Below are positions 24,988 through 36,005 of a stretch of 64,000 nucleotides of DNA, piece by piece. The notes under the pieces were generated by a model, which saw only the letters and a program-made list of their open reading frames with translations, was not told where the DNA came from and ran no database searches. Position 1 is the first letter of the stretch. Each line of letters begins with the position of its first letter. The translations under genes were made by a program, and so were the position numbers. Source of the stretch: Cryptomeria japonica (taxonomy: Eukaryota > Streptophyta > Pinopsida > Cupressales > Cupressaceae); contig NC_081415.1 of the NCBI RefSeq assembly GCF_030272615.1, positions 416,668,757 to 416,732,756 of the forward strand. Reading direction: 5' to 3'.

Positions 24988-25998
24988 TCTATGTTATTGT
25001 CATGTGTTTTAGTTATAGCAGTTAAGAGGGATAGTTAGGAATTTTGTTAGTCTTCATTTGTACAAATGAAAGGGTGTGTCCTTTCATTTATATCATTTGA
25101 GTCATGTATGAATAGAGAGTTATTTTGTATTATGGAGGGGATAGAACGGAAGTAAGATTAGGATCTTTTCAGATTGTCTATTGGAATTTATAGTGTTATG
25201 TAAGGTAAGTCCGTAGAAATGAAATATATTTTGTGCAAACAAGTGTAATCACGAAGTATCTGTGAGTCTACAGTTTTTGAACACCAATTGTTCCCAGAAA
25301 TCAATATACAAGGTTCGTTGCTTTCATCCTCATATCGTTTCATGTCATATGATATTGATGATTTAAAATCTTTCATATAAATCTAAAGAAGATTTGTTGC
25401 AATGTTTTATCATCTGTTGGTATAGAGATAGAAGAATTGTTTTTGTTATTCTCATAGCATACATTGTGGATATTGCAGTGATAGTTTGTTTCTTCACACT
25501 GTCTCCAAAGATTACAAGTATCTGTCTATTAAATGACATGTAAACTGTCATATAAGGCACTAGTCTGTTTCTAGTTTTTTGTGAATAGATTGAGTTTGCA
25601 CAAATTCCTCACTAGAGAAATATTTTACTAGTTTTTACTTGCCTTGTTCTTTCATAACTACTCTTAGTTCCAACAGTATTCTGTTACAACTTTTATTCAT
25701 ATTCAATTATACTCAAATCTTCAAATTAAAACAAGTTAAAAGCATATCAATAAAGCATGGTTGCAGGAAAGTGTTTGCCAGTCCTATAAACAGCTAGATT
25801 AAATAGTTTAAATTCACTATAAAGAAATCTCTTTATGCTTTGGAGATTGGGGTATACCCACCTAGGTCTAGTGGAGCCTAAAGTGTAGAGTAATTTGGTC
25901 GTCGACCATTCCTGTTTGTTGGCCAAGGCTGATTGAGGAATCAGTAAGAGATTTCGTAAAGCTCTCGGATTTCCAATCTGTGGTTTTGGGAACCAACA
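24988..25998 (+). other. 3' non-coding part of right LTR
   Basis: About 1 kb after the ORF stop, matching 11,812 onward in the left LTR; no gene seen. Confidence 0.55.
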
Positions 25999-26003
25999 CT
26001 AGC

Positions 26004-26949
26004 CACCAAGGTTCAAAATCCGATTGGGCCATTGTGATTGCAAGCTTGTGCCTTCGTTGATCAATCGTGTTCATGGGTTTGATCCTAAATGTTGATATTG
26101 TTGGTGTTCATGGGAGGTGACTTAGTAGTAATTCATGCCTATGCTCTATACCCTTGTTGGGTTGGTGTGCTTACAAGCTCTATTCCCCTATTGCGCTATT
26201 ATACTCATGGGTTTGGACTATTGTGCATTCATGCCAAGGATGAGGTCCCTTGATTGTGGCCTCACTTGGTTTGGACCAAGCTAAAAATCCCAAATTCACC
26301 AAATCAAAATCTTTGATGGTATGTAACCTTTTTTATAAACCATTAATCATATACAGGGAACTCTTCTCTTTTGGAGATGATTCTCTCATCTAGTGCACCA
26401 TATTTTTTAAAAAGGATATATTTTTATTTTTAATTTTTTTAATTAATCATATGATAATGACATTACAAATAAATTCAAGCTTCAGATTGCAAAGGCTATG
26501 AATAACTTAATATAACCATAAAGGGTTACAACTACAAGTTTAATCGTAAATTTATTATTGGTAATAACACAGGGATTACAAAAATTAATATAGAAAAATT
26601 AATAAAAGATGTGATTAAAGTATTAAAAAATGGTTGGATTTTAGGCTCTAAGCTCTACCAAATGGTGTTTTTTGGATATACATGAAAATATTATTACTTG
26701 GAGAAATTTGGAGCTGAACTTTAATTTTTTTATGAATTTACCCCAAAGAGGGGTTAGGCTAGCAAATGGGCTACCAACTAGATAGTTTTATTTGAAAACC
26801 CTTTTGGTTGAAATGGTTTCAATCAAAACGTTCTATATAACTTGATATCCATTTCAGTTTTTATTTCACACTTATATCAAGTTCATGTTTCCAACCAAAT
26901 TTTTTTTATTGGAACTCTTTCTATTATGTAGGGTCCACATAGTTTTAGG
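26004..26949. other. AT-rich non-coding stretch
   Basis: Between the giant element and the copia remnant; no gene or repeat boundary recognised. Confidence 0.5.
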
Positions 26950-27317
26950 TGAATTTTCTTTTCCTCGGACTTATTTCAAGTGAAACAGTTTTATATGAAA
27001 CTCTTGTTGGTCAAAGTGCGATAAAACTCTATACTTTCATTCTCTTATCAACATCCCCAACCCAACCTAAATCCAAAAATCCATGAATAGTATTGAGTTT
27101 CATTCCCTTATAGAACTATCATAATAAAAATGAAGTACTTAAGAGGTATCTTACAAATATTTGAAGACCTTGCTCCATCCCAATGTACTTTTCTAGGATT
27201 AGCCATGAATAGGCCCAAGATCCCACTACTTGGGTTATTTCTAATCTAGTACAAACCATAACATACATTAAGCTCCCAACAACACTAGCATAATGTAGTT
27301 GTGTCATATCATCTATC
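26950..27317 (-). pseudogene. Old copia pol remnant, RNase H side (left part)
   Basis: The minus strand reads MTQLHYASVVGSLMYVMVCT, the conserved segment joining copia RT to RNase H, then decayed RNase H (a WVGDVDKR-like remnant near 26,990). The upstream part of the same gene continues at 36,295, on the other side of the inserted element. Joining the two with one copy of ctatc removed keeps the frame (…NEI / DDM…). Confidence 0.8.
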
Positions 27318-28465
27318 TGATGAATACTAAGAGGGGGGGGGGGGGGAGGGGGTGAATTAGTATGACAAAAACTACTGCACTAAAACACTTACACAGTCTA
27401 AAGATAAACCGGTAAAGCAGTCTAACATTCAAACTGGTTACCACACATGCAAACCAAAATGCAAATAAAGAATTCACCCACAAAAGAAATACAACCATAA
27501 CACAAGATATTTGACGTGGAAACCCAACTGGGAAAAACCACGGTGAGATGGAACTCACAAGTCACTATCTGCAGAATAGAAACTAGACCGGTTAAGGTCT
27601 TACAATGTTCTTCACCAGAACAGATCCTGTTAGGAATCTCAATCTATGTTAGCAGATAAGTCCGAAGACTACCTTGTTAGAGGATTTTAGATTCACATGT
27701 GTGAACCACCTTGTTAGAGGATTTTACAAAGGATTTGAGGCCTACCCGGTTAAGGGCTATAGACTTGTCAAAGATGTGAGTAATCAACAAGTGTTTGATC
27801 TATCTAATAGCACAGACTGCTTGGTTAGATCCAGTATTGCTCACAGCTAATGCATTCCAGCATTACTTCAGTCTTTTCTCTCTCTCACACAGTTACAACT
27901 TGATCTTCTCAGATAAGATCATTCTCACAACAACTCAACTTCCACCTCAAACCCTAGCTCAACATTAACCCTTTCAGCAACAACTTAAAACCCTAGACAT
28001 GATGTCCTTTTAAAGGAATTTGATGTCATGTCGGTCCAATAGGATTACATTACAATTTCCTAGGTTCAATGAATCTAGACATACTTAGTAACACGACACA
28101 AAAAGCACCGTCAATGTGTCAACACCATCAAACAATCGGTGGATTGGTAACTCATCACAAAATGTCGGTTGGTTACTCATCATAGAGTAATACTGGTTCA
28201 TACAAAATACCAGTTGCCGGTTTGACAAAAATGAAGACTGGTAAGAATGTGTTGTGCCGCTTTGCTCCCTCGTACCGCTTGGGGTCGACATGCCGCTTAA
28301 GACCGGGAAACACATTTTGCAAAATCACTAGTCTAGAGACTAGTATACAACATACCGGTTGGAACAAATGTCGGTTGACCATGAGCTCATACATATAAAG
28401 GGGATCTCAATACAAGTGTGTGTCCATCAATGACAATCACAACATAAACAACAAAAATGCCAACA
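27318..28465 (-). repeat. 3' LTR of the pol-less element
   Basis: 1,148 bp, TG...CA ends (plus-strand tgatgaatactaag ... aatgccaaca). It contains an expanded G run near 27,332-27,351 and many CCGGTT motifs. It aligns with 34,020-35,211. Confidence 0.9.
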
Positions 28466-28478
28466 ATCTCCCCCTTTG
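28466..28478 (-). promoter_or_regulatory. Polypurine tract of the pol-less element
   Basis: Minus strand ccaaagggggagat directly before the LTR start TGTTGGCATT. Confidence 0.85.
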
Positions 28479-28799
28479 GCATTGATAGCAACACTTAGGA
28501 AAATAAAATTTTGACATCTAAGTGTTTTACAACAAAAACTTGCCATTAACAAAATTGCTCCCCCTAAGCATATACACTATCCCTTAATCAACAGAGTGTA
28601 TAGAAATTTTGCATTCAGAGCATAATCAACAGAGCATATAACATATATCAAAATTTCATAACAAAAACCAGATATACTTCTCCCCTGATATATCAAAATT
28701 TTAAAATTTTAAAAACAAAAACCAGATATACTTCTCCCCCTTTGCCAACAATGACAAAGTACCGCTGAAAAACCTGTTTCCATATATATATAAAAGAGT

Positions 28800-31700
28800 T
28801 TATGACAATAATGAATAATACTTGTCAAAAACCGCTTTATAGTCCTGCAAAAATTGTTTCATGGATAGGGACCAGGACTCAAGTAGGGAGGTTGCCAGTT
28901 CCTTCTCTGTCTGCATCTAGGATACTTGTTCCTCCATGGCATCTATTGTGCTCAATTCTTGTGTGACTGTCAGGACATCCAGGTTCAGATAACACTTCTG
29001 AAGAATTTACAGTCGTGGGAGTAATACCAATTGAAGCTCCTACAAATCCCTAGACCGTGTGCTGATCTCTTGCTCCATCTTGGCTGACTGGATCTGGAAC
29101 TGGTGAACGGTTTGCCCATATGCTGCAAAGGAGTCATAAGGAGTCTTGAATGTACCCAAGTAGGACTGTAAGTCCGTTTGAAGCTGTTGCTTCTTAGCTA
29201 GCACATCAACATAGAACAGATGAGGTTGACAGATTTTGCTGAGTAGCAAGTTTCCCTCATCCAAAGCATTCCTTATGTCCTTTTGATCCTTTAGCAGTTC
29301 AGTCCTAAGCTCATTCAACTTCTTCACTAGAGCAACATTAAGAGCCTTTTGGTGCTCTTTCTTTACATTGGCCTATGCTGCTTCCTCTAGACTCTGCACC
29401 TGATCATCCACTACAGTACACAGAAGTTTGAGTTGTGCTAGTGATGATTCAGTGTCAGGAAGATTAGTACTAGGGATTAAACTGGTAAGTGTGTCTACAA
29501 CCGCTTGAATAATATCTTGTTCTCTTTTCCTGCGAATGCCTTCAAGGCACTCTTGGGCAACCTTGATGCTCTGCATAAGCTCAGACTCACTTGCAGATTG
29601 GAGATCAATGGGGCTCGAGATAGCAGCCGGTTTGGCTTGGCTACCAGTTGCCTTAGGAGTTTCCATCTGTGTGCTCTTCATTGCTTTGATTGTCTTGTCT
29701 GCTTCTTCCTTCTTTTTCCTCTCCTTCTCTTCCTTCTCTTTTTCTTCTCTCTTTTTCTTCTCTTCCTCTTCCATCTTCTTCTTGTCTTCTTCTTCTTTCT
29801 ACTTCTGCTCTGCTTCTGCCTTCTTCTTTGCTTCTTCTTCCTTCTTCTTTGCTTCTTCTTCCTTCTTCTTCTGTGCTTCCTCTTCCTTCTTCTTTTGTTC
29901 TTCCTCTTCCTTCTTCTTCTTCTCTTCCACTTCCTTCTTTTTCTATTCTTCCTCTTCCTTCTTCTTCTTCTCTTCCGTTTCCTTCTTTTTCTTTTCTTCC
30001 TCTTCCTTCTTTTTCTTCTCCTCTTCTTTCTTCTTTCTCTTTTCTTCCTAATCCTCTTTTTCTTTCTTTTTCCTGTCATCTTCTTGCTTCTTCTTTTCTT
30101 CATCTTTTCGTTTCTCCTCTTCCTCTTTTCTCTTCTCTTCCTCTTTCTTCTGTTTCTCATCTTCATCCTTCTTCTTTTTCTCTTCCTGTTCCTTTGCCAC
30201 TTGCTGTGTGTCCTCAGCTTGTTCACCACCCTGATCGGCATGTTATCCTTGTTATGTTCCCTCATAAGGTATGTCCTGAGTGACATCTTCTACATCCAGG
30301 GCATCGACATCGATGGTGCTGATTGGTTCTTCCACCAAGTTCCTTCCTCATCAAAGACCTCATCCGATTTGGAAATAACCGGTTCCTTTTCCGCTTGGAG
30401 GTTGGCCATTCGTGCTTTGTGAGAGCTAATAGCATGGGCCATATGCTGATGTGTATCTTTTTCAACATCATGAACTCTCCCCTCCAACAACCAGAGTCTT
30501 CTTCTCCTTGTGAAGAAGAGACCTTTATTTTGATCCAGGGCATCAAACAATTCTGAATTTGAGAGTTCGGGGAAGTACTGTGCAAAAACTTTCTCCCCAA
30601 TCTCCTGTTCCTTTTCAATGGCAATGCACCATTTATTATCCAATGCTTTAAATAATGAATCCGGTGTCTGAGATTTAATCTCTGATGGTGACCGGCCATT
30701 TTTACATAAATAAAGAATGATTTCCTGTAGTACTTCATCTTTTTCCTCACTATTGAATTCATCATAATAATCTATTAAATCATGAAGTAACTTTCTCCTA
30801 ATATTTTTTATTGTTCTTTGACAATGTGTTAAAGGTTTGTAAGAGGAGATATCTATATTTACCGGTGCGGATGTTGCCGGTTCATTCTTCTTCATCTTCT
30901 TTGTCTGTATAGCCTTCTTTGGCTGTTCATCAAACTCGGTTTCTTCAGAGTCTGATTCATTTGCCTTAGTCTTCCTCTTTCTTTCAAAGACTTTTTCCGG
31001 TGTTACCTCCGGTTTCTTCTTTGCCGGTGACTGCTTGGTCACTCTTGGAGTTGCAATGGTAGCTGGTGCCGATGCTGCAGGCACTACCTTAGCTTTCTTA
31101 GCTATCGGTTCTTTTCCCTTCTTCACTGATGGTTCTTCAACCGGTGCAATCCTCTCCAAGTAGGTTTCGGTCCTCTTAGCCTTTGGATCAAGAGGCGAGG
31201 CAATAAGGGTTGAAGCATACCCTTCCAGCATGTCAAACATGACCTCATAGCCCATAGGCTCCACTTCCTCCATTCTAGGCTCAATAGCCTCCATTAGACA
31301 TTTGTCCACCTGAATAGTGAAACAGATGTCATCTTCATATTTCTTCACTATGTCACCTAAGATTCTTACCCTCTGACTCATCTTTCTTCTGAACTCATCA
31401 AAATATTTGTTCAATACCTCAGGGTAGCCGATTCCAATGGCTTGCACATTTTCCTTTATCTGCTTGGTTACTAGTTGGTCAGGTGACCACTGGACATCTC
31501 CTACACCTGGAAAGTAGCCTTGGAAATAAAAGAACAACCCTACCAGTAGTTGTCCAAACTTAAACCTCAATGAGTTGTCCTGCTTGATTGCCTTAAGATT
31601 TAGCAAGAGTTGCCTCTGCATGCTGGTGCATAAGTCAAAAGATGCATCCTCTTTTATCATTCGGTAAGCGGCATTTACCGCTGCAGCAAATACAGAATTA

Positions 31701-32248
31701 ATCCTGCTGGCTGAGAATGTTCTGTAGCCTATCACCATGCAAGCATATTTCACCAGATCATCCTTGATAGGATTGACCCTCATACCCCGTGAATCACTTG
31801 TTGAACCGGTGAGCTTGGTCATTTCTGTTTTGCTCACTTTTCTCAAGGTTGGCACTTCCCTTGTGTTGCAGAAACCGGTGACTGCAAGAATTGCCTGAGG
31901 CATGATATCATGCGTCCTCTCCAAGTACATCTTGTCACCATGGACTCTGCTCAAGATGATCCTGATGTGATCCTCTGTGAAGTCTTCCAGGAAATATATT
32001 GCGTTGTGGAATTTCTTCTTCTCTATGACACTAAATTCCGGTTTGATCCTTTTGTCCAATAGACCTAACTGAGTATGAATGGCTAAAGACCCTAGGTCTT
32101 CTATTTTGCAATCAATATAATCGGAAATTCCTTCTTCGACTATGACTCCAGCTGGAACTTGTGATAAAGCATTATACTTGGACTTCCTCTGAATGAAACT
32201 TTCTGACTCAATGGATGTACTTGAACTGGTATGAGATGCGGAAGCCAT
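28800..32248 (-). pseudogene. ORF2 of the pol-less element: accessory protein with K/E-rich repeat (about 1,150 codons, decayed)
   Basis: Starts at the ATG at 32,248 (MASASHTSSSTS), which follows a 440-bp leader, and ends at the TAA at 28,800-28,802. The first 650 codons are open, to 30,290; then come a frameshift near 30,300 and several stops. Parts in order: Ser/Thr-rich N-terminus; globular region with THDIMPQAILAVTGFCNTRE (about 120-140) and RFKFGQLLVGLFFYFQG (about 235-250); basic Lys/Pro/Ala linker with KKAKV and KRKTK clusters; second globular part (about 480-600); a highly charged EEKKK repeat of about 170 residues (30,210-29,700); a helical, probably coiled-coil tail ending DYKAVFDKYYSLLS. 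It is not gag or pol. Downstream position on the same strand resembles the env-like ORFs of SIRE and Athila elements, but I see no signal peptide or clear membrane anchor. The order of parts parallels the LTR ORF at 8,971. Confidence 0.7.
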
Positions 32249-32691
32249 TGAAGAGTATTTCAAGAACACGAAAAATACCTTTCAAACGTGAATTTAGGGC
32301 TTCTTGATTCTGCTTCACTTCACTCTCTGTCGGATGCCAAATCACCGCTTTGAGTTCTCCACTACCGCTTGCAAACTAGATTTGAATCTCTTTCAAGGTT
32401 ATCCAATTTCTTGAAATCTAAGCTCAAATCGCCTTTTCTTCGCTCTGCACTTGAAAACTTTTCTTCACTCGAAAACAAATAGTGAGAAATGATTTGAAGA
32501 ATGCATTTATACATGTCTCTCACCTACCGTCATTAATGCTCCTCTATTAGGGCGTAAACCCTAATTTTCCTTTTTACTATTTTTGGTCTTCTTCCAAGCA
32601 ACAGGTATCGCATACCGGTTAAGGACTTTTACCGGTGTCAACCAAGGGTTCGAAAGCATTTCGCCGTTTGCTCCCCCTAAGCCTTTAAGGC
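32249..32691 (-). promoter_or_regulatory. Leader between gag-like gene and ORF2, possible internal promoter
   Basis: 443 bp without a frame. The minus strand contains tgtataaatgcattc (TATA-like, near 32,500-32,515), about 260 bases before the ORF2 start, in sequence styled like a plant 5' leader. This suggests ORF2 had its own transcript, or that the segment came from a captured gene. Inference only. Confidence 0.35.
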
Positions 32692-33969
32692 TTAGTTTGC
32701 CGGTTCCGATATTTCCACACTAGGTGCAGAAACCAGTTCCTCTTCTGACAATATTGGTTTCTTCTTCCATGTTTTCTTCATGTCTCCTTGAACTTTTTCA
32801 ACATCTATTTCTTCTTCCTGAGTGACTGGTATATCATCAGATATACTTTTTCTGCTTCTGCAGAATCTTGCAATGTGACCCGATTTGTTGCAGTGATAGC
32901 AAACAAGTCCAGGTGCTCTCCAAGGTCCATTGTACATGTTTCCATTCTTCCTTCTGCATGTTGCAGAAGTGTGACCATGACCATGATAGATCATACAACT
33001 TTCTCTCCATCCGGTTGTCGCTTGATGGCCACCGCTTCTTAACTGATGATTGAAGACATTAAACCGGTTGTGGTTCCGATTCATAAAAGGTTCAGGACCA
33101 ATTCCTTGGGTCCTCTGAGGATATCTTCTAGTGTTATCCATTACAGACCTGCATTCAAATGCTCTGTGCCCAAACTTGTTGCATGCATAACAATGACCAT
33201 TGAACTTATTGGATCTAGGTACATTGTTGATAAAATAAGGAAAATTATTGTAGGCTTTGCTCCTACATACATTGGCAGTGTGTCCTTGTTTAAGACAGTT
33301 AAAGCAAACAAGTTTGAATTTTTGCTTACCTTTTCCTTTGAGTGTCAGTTGCTTCTTTGATGCTTCAGCATTTGTTCCTAAGGATTCTCCTTCCTCATGT
33401 CTAGAAAAACCAAGACCATTGGTATTCTTTGCCGGTCTAGATGACTCAAGCTTTTGCTCTAGCTTGACAGTACTTTTGCCAAACTTAGCAAGTATTTCCT
33501 TTGACTCAAAGAGTTCTTTGGAAATAGCAGTGTTTGTCTCCATTAGACTTGCATTTTCTAAGATGGCAATGTTCAGTTCTCCTTGCATGTCTTCTTTTTC
33601 CATTTTGCTCTCATGAAGGCGAGCAGTTAGTTCACTAATCTCATGTTTCAGCTTGGAGATCTCATGATCTCTGTCCTTTACCAGATCTTCAGCTTTTCTC
33701 TGGTTCTCAAGCTTTTGACTAAACCGAATAGTCAGTCCTTCCAACTCCTTTCTCAGATTAGAGTTTGAATCATTCAGCTTATTCACTTCAGCAATCATGG
33801 CTTCCATGTTAGCTTCATCTTCAGAACTACTTTCGGATAGTTCCATCAGCCTCTCTGCATGTTCTCTCCTTTTTGCTTGAGATGCCTTGTATTTGACCAT
33901 AAGATCATCATAGGCTTGCTCAAACTTAGTGAGCCATTGAGTAAGTTCCCTCAAGGTGTATTCCCCCAT
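32692..33969 (-). CDS. Gag-like nucleocapsid protein with three zinc knuckles (425 aa, open)
   Basis: The frame also runs upstream into the LTR, but the ATG at 33,969 (MGEYTLRELTQWL) is the first after the primer-binding site, 37 bases away, so I take it as the start. Residues 1-30 resemble the end of a copia capsid domain; about 30-170 are a long Lys/Glu/Leu-rich coiled coil. Three intact CX2CX4HX4C knuckles lie at 222-235 (CFNCLKQGHTANVC), 260-273 (CYACNKFGHRAFEC) and 357-370 (CYHCNKSGHIARFC). A fourth at 325-338 has Tyr in place of the second Cys. The family role is packaging element RNA. It lacks most of the N-terminal capsid region of full-size copia gags. It is open to its stop, unlike ORF2. 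Confidence 0.85.
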   Translation of the reverse strand: MGEYTLRELTQWLTKFEQAYDDLMVKYKASQAKRREHAERLMELSESSSEDEANMEAMIAEVNKLNDSNSNLRKELEGLTIRFSQKLENQRKAEDLVKDRDHEISKLKHEISELTARLHESKMEKEDMQGELNIAILENASLMETNTAISKELFESKEILAKFGKSTVKLEQKLESSRPAKNTNGLGFSRHEEGESLGTNAEASKKQLTLKGKGKQKFKLVCFNCLKQGHTANVCRSKAYNNFPYFINNVPRSNKFNGHCYACNKFGHRAFECRSVMDNTRRYPQRTQGIGPEPFMNRNHNRFNVFNHQLRSGGHQATTGWRESCMIYHGHGHTSATCRRKNGNMYNGPWRAPGLVCYHCNKSGHIARFCRSRKSISDDIPVTQEEEIDVEKVQGDMKKTWKKKPILSEEELVSAPSVEISEPAN

Positions 33970-34005
33970 ATCTCTTTCCAAGTGGTTAAACTTATAGAAA
34001 GGTAG

Positions 34006-34017
34006 GCTCTGATACCA
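34006..34017 (-). promoter_or_regulatory. Primer-binding site of the pol-less element
   Basis: Plus strand gctctgatacca, i.e. minus tggtatcagagc (initiator tRNA-Met type), two bases from the LTR at 34,020. It sets the element's orientation. Confidence 0.9.
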
Positions 34018-34019
34018 AT

Positions 34020-35211
34020 TGATGAATACTAAGAGGGGGGGGTGAATTAGTATGCCAAAAACTACTGCACTAAAACACTTACACAGTCTAAAGATAAACC
34101 GGTAAAGCAGTCTGACAGTCAAACTGGTTACCACACATGCAAACCAAAATGCGAATAAAGCATTCACCCATAAAAGAAATACAACCATAACACAAGATAT
34201 TTGATGTGGAAACCCAACTGGGAAAAACTACGGTGAGATGGAACTCACAAGTCACTATCTGCAGAATAGAAACCAGACTGGTTAAGGTCAAACCGGTTAA
34301 GGTCTTACAATGTTCTTCACCAGAACAAATCTTGTTAGGAATCTCAATCTCTGTTAGGAGATAAGTCTGATTAAAGACTACCTTGTTAGAGGATTTTAGA
34401 TTCACATGTGTGAACCACCTTGTTAGAGGATTTTAGATTCACATGTGTGAACCACCTTGTTAGAGGATTTTACAAAGGCTTTGAGGCCTACCCGATTAAG
34501 GGCTACAAACTTGTCAAAGATGTGAGTAATCAACAAGTGTTTGATCTATCTAATAGCACAAACTACTTGGTTAGATCCAGTATTGCTCACAGCTAATGCA
34601 TTCCAGCATTACTTCAGTCTTCTCTCTCTCTCTCACAGTTACAACTTGATCTTCTCAGATAAGATCATTCTCACAACAACTCAACTTCCACCTCAAACCC
34701 TAGCTCAACATTAACCCTTTCAGCAACAACTTAAAACCCTAGACATGATGTCCTTTTAAAGGAATTTGATTTCATGTCGGTCCAATAGGATTACATTACA
34801 ATTTCCTAGGTTCAATGAATCTAGACATACTCAGTAACATGACACAAAAAGCACTGTCAATGTGTCGGCACCGTCAAACAATCAGTGGATTGGTAACTCA
34901 TCACAAAATGTCGGTTGGTTACTCATCACAGAGTAATACCGGTTCATACAAAATACCGGTTGCCAATTTGACAAAAATGAAGACTAGTAAGAATGTGTTG
35001 TGCCGCTTTGCTCCCTCATACCGCTTGGGGTTGACATGCCGCTTAAGACCGGGAAACACATTCTGCAAAATCACTAGTCTAGAGACTAGTATACAACATA
35101 CCAGTTGGAACAAATACCGGTTGAGCATGAGCTCATACATATAAAGGGGATCTCAATACAAGTGTGTGTCCATTAATGACAATCACAACATAAACAACAA
35201 AAATGCCAACA
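34020..35211 (-). repeat. Central LTR shared by two tandem units
   Basis: 1,192 bp, same ends as 27,318-28,465. It has an extra direct repeat of about 40 bases near 34,388-34,450 (gattttagattcacatgtgt twice). Primer-binding site on its left, polypurine tract (35,212-35,224) on its right. Confidence 0.9.
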
Positions 35212-35565
35212 ATCTCCCCCTTTGGCATTGATGGCAACACTTAGGAAAATAAAATTTTGACATCTAAGTGTTTTACAACAAAAACTTGCCATTAGCAAAA
35301 TTGCTCCCCCTAAGCATATACACTATCCCTTAATCAACAGAGTGTATAGCAATTTTGCATTCAGAGCATAATCATCAGAGCATATAACATATATCATAGC
35401 ATATATCAAAATTTCAAAACAGATACTTCTCCCCCTGATATACTTCTCCCCTGATATATCAAAATTTTAAAATTTTAAAAACAAAAACCAGATATACTTC
35501 TCCCCCTTTGCCAACAATGACAAAGTACCGCTAAAAAACCTATTTCCATATATATATAAAAGAGT

Positions 35566-36005
35566 TTATGACAATAATGAATAATACTTGTCTAAAACCG
35601 CTTTATAGTCCTGCAAAAATTGTTTCATGGATAGGGACCAGGACTCAAGTAGGGAGGTTGCCACTTCCTTCTCTATTTGCATCTGGGATACCTGTTCCTC
35701 CATGGCATCTATTGTGCTCAGTTCTTGTGTGACTGTCAGGGCATCCAGGTTCAGATAACACTTCTGAAGAATTTGCAGTCGTGGGAGTAATACCAGTTGA
35801 AGCTCCTGCAAATCCCTAGACCGTGTGCTAATCTCTTGCTCCATCTTGGCTGGCTAGATCTGGAACCGGCAAACAGTTTGCCCATATGCTGCAAAGGAGT
35901 CATAAGGAATCTTGACTGTGCCCAAGTAGGACTGTAAGTCCGTTTGAAGCTGTTGCTTCTTGGCTAGCACATCATCACGGAACAAATGAGGTTGATAGAT
36001 TTTGC
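35566..36005 (-). pseudogene. ORF2 C-terminal fragment of the second, truncated unit
   Basis: Matches the ORF2 tail at 28,800-29,240: same YLGT, PYDSFAAYGQTV and MEQEISTRSRDL segments and the same DKYYSLLS end. It stops abruptly at about 36,006, where it joins the middle of an LTR, so a deletion removed the rest of this unit's interior. Between it and the central LTR lie 354 bp equivalent to 28,466-28,799. Confidence 0.85.

Larger units (their letters stand above)
7108..25998 (+). mobile_element. Giant Ty3/gypsy LTR retrotransposon with ORF-bearing LTRs
   Basis: Two direct repeats of about 5.7-5.8 kb (7,108-~12,803 and 20,193-25,998) bracket the element. Both start TGTTAGCACAC, and the right one ends AACA. 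The flank before the left repeat is ctagt (7,103-7,107) and after the right repeat ctagc (25,999-26,003), a plausible 5-bp target duplication with one transition. Between the repeats is gypsy pol from the RT C-terminus to integrase, ending 138 bp before the right repeat, as expected for a 3' LTR. Gag, protease, the start of RT and the primer-binding site are missing and are replaced by a copia element. In 9,481-9,660 against 22,561-22,740 I count 16 differences in 180 bases, so the insertion is old. The integrase style resembles the Athila/Tat side of gypsy, but I cannot fix the lineage. Confidence 0.75.
20193..25998 (+). repeat. Right giant LTR
   Basis: Full-length 5,806-bp copy, TGTTAGCACAC...CCAACA, immediately followed by ctagc. 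Same order as the left copy: ATCGG-rich leader, ORF (22,055-24,987), then about 1 kb non-coding. Alignment with the left copy is nearly end to end. Confidence 0.8.

Noticed and set aside
7108-25998. Reading the two 5.8-kb repeats as a CRISPR-like or segmental duplication
   Set aside because: Ends, flanks and position beside integrase fit LTRs better; this is a eukaryotic genome.
29505-30422. Long plus-strand Leu/Phe/Ser-rich frames that look like membrane proteins
   Set aside because: They are antisense shadows of the K/E-rich repeat of ORF2 on the minus strand.
28800-32248. Calling ORF2 an envelope protein
   Set aside because: Only its downstream position suggests this; no signal peptide or transmembrane anchor is visible.
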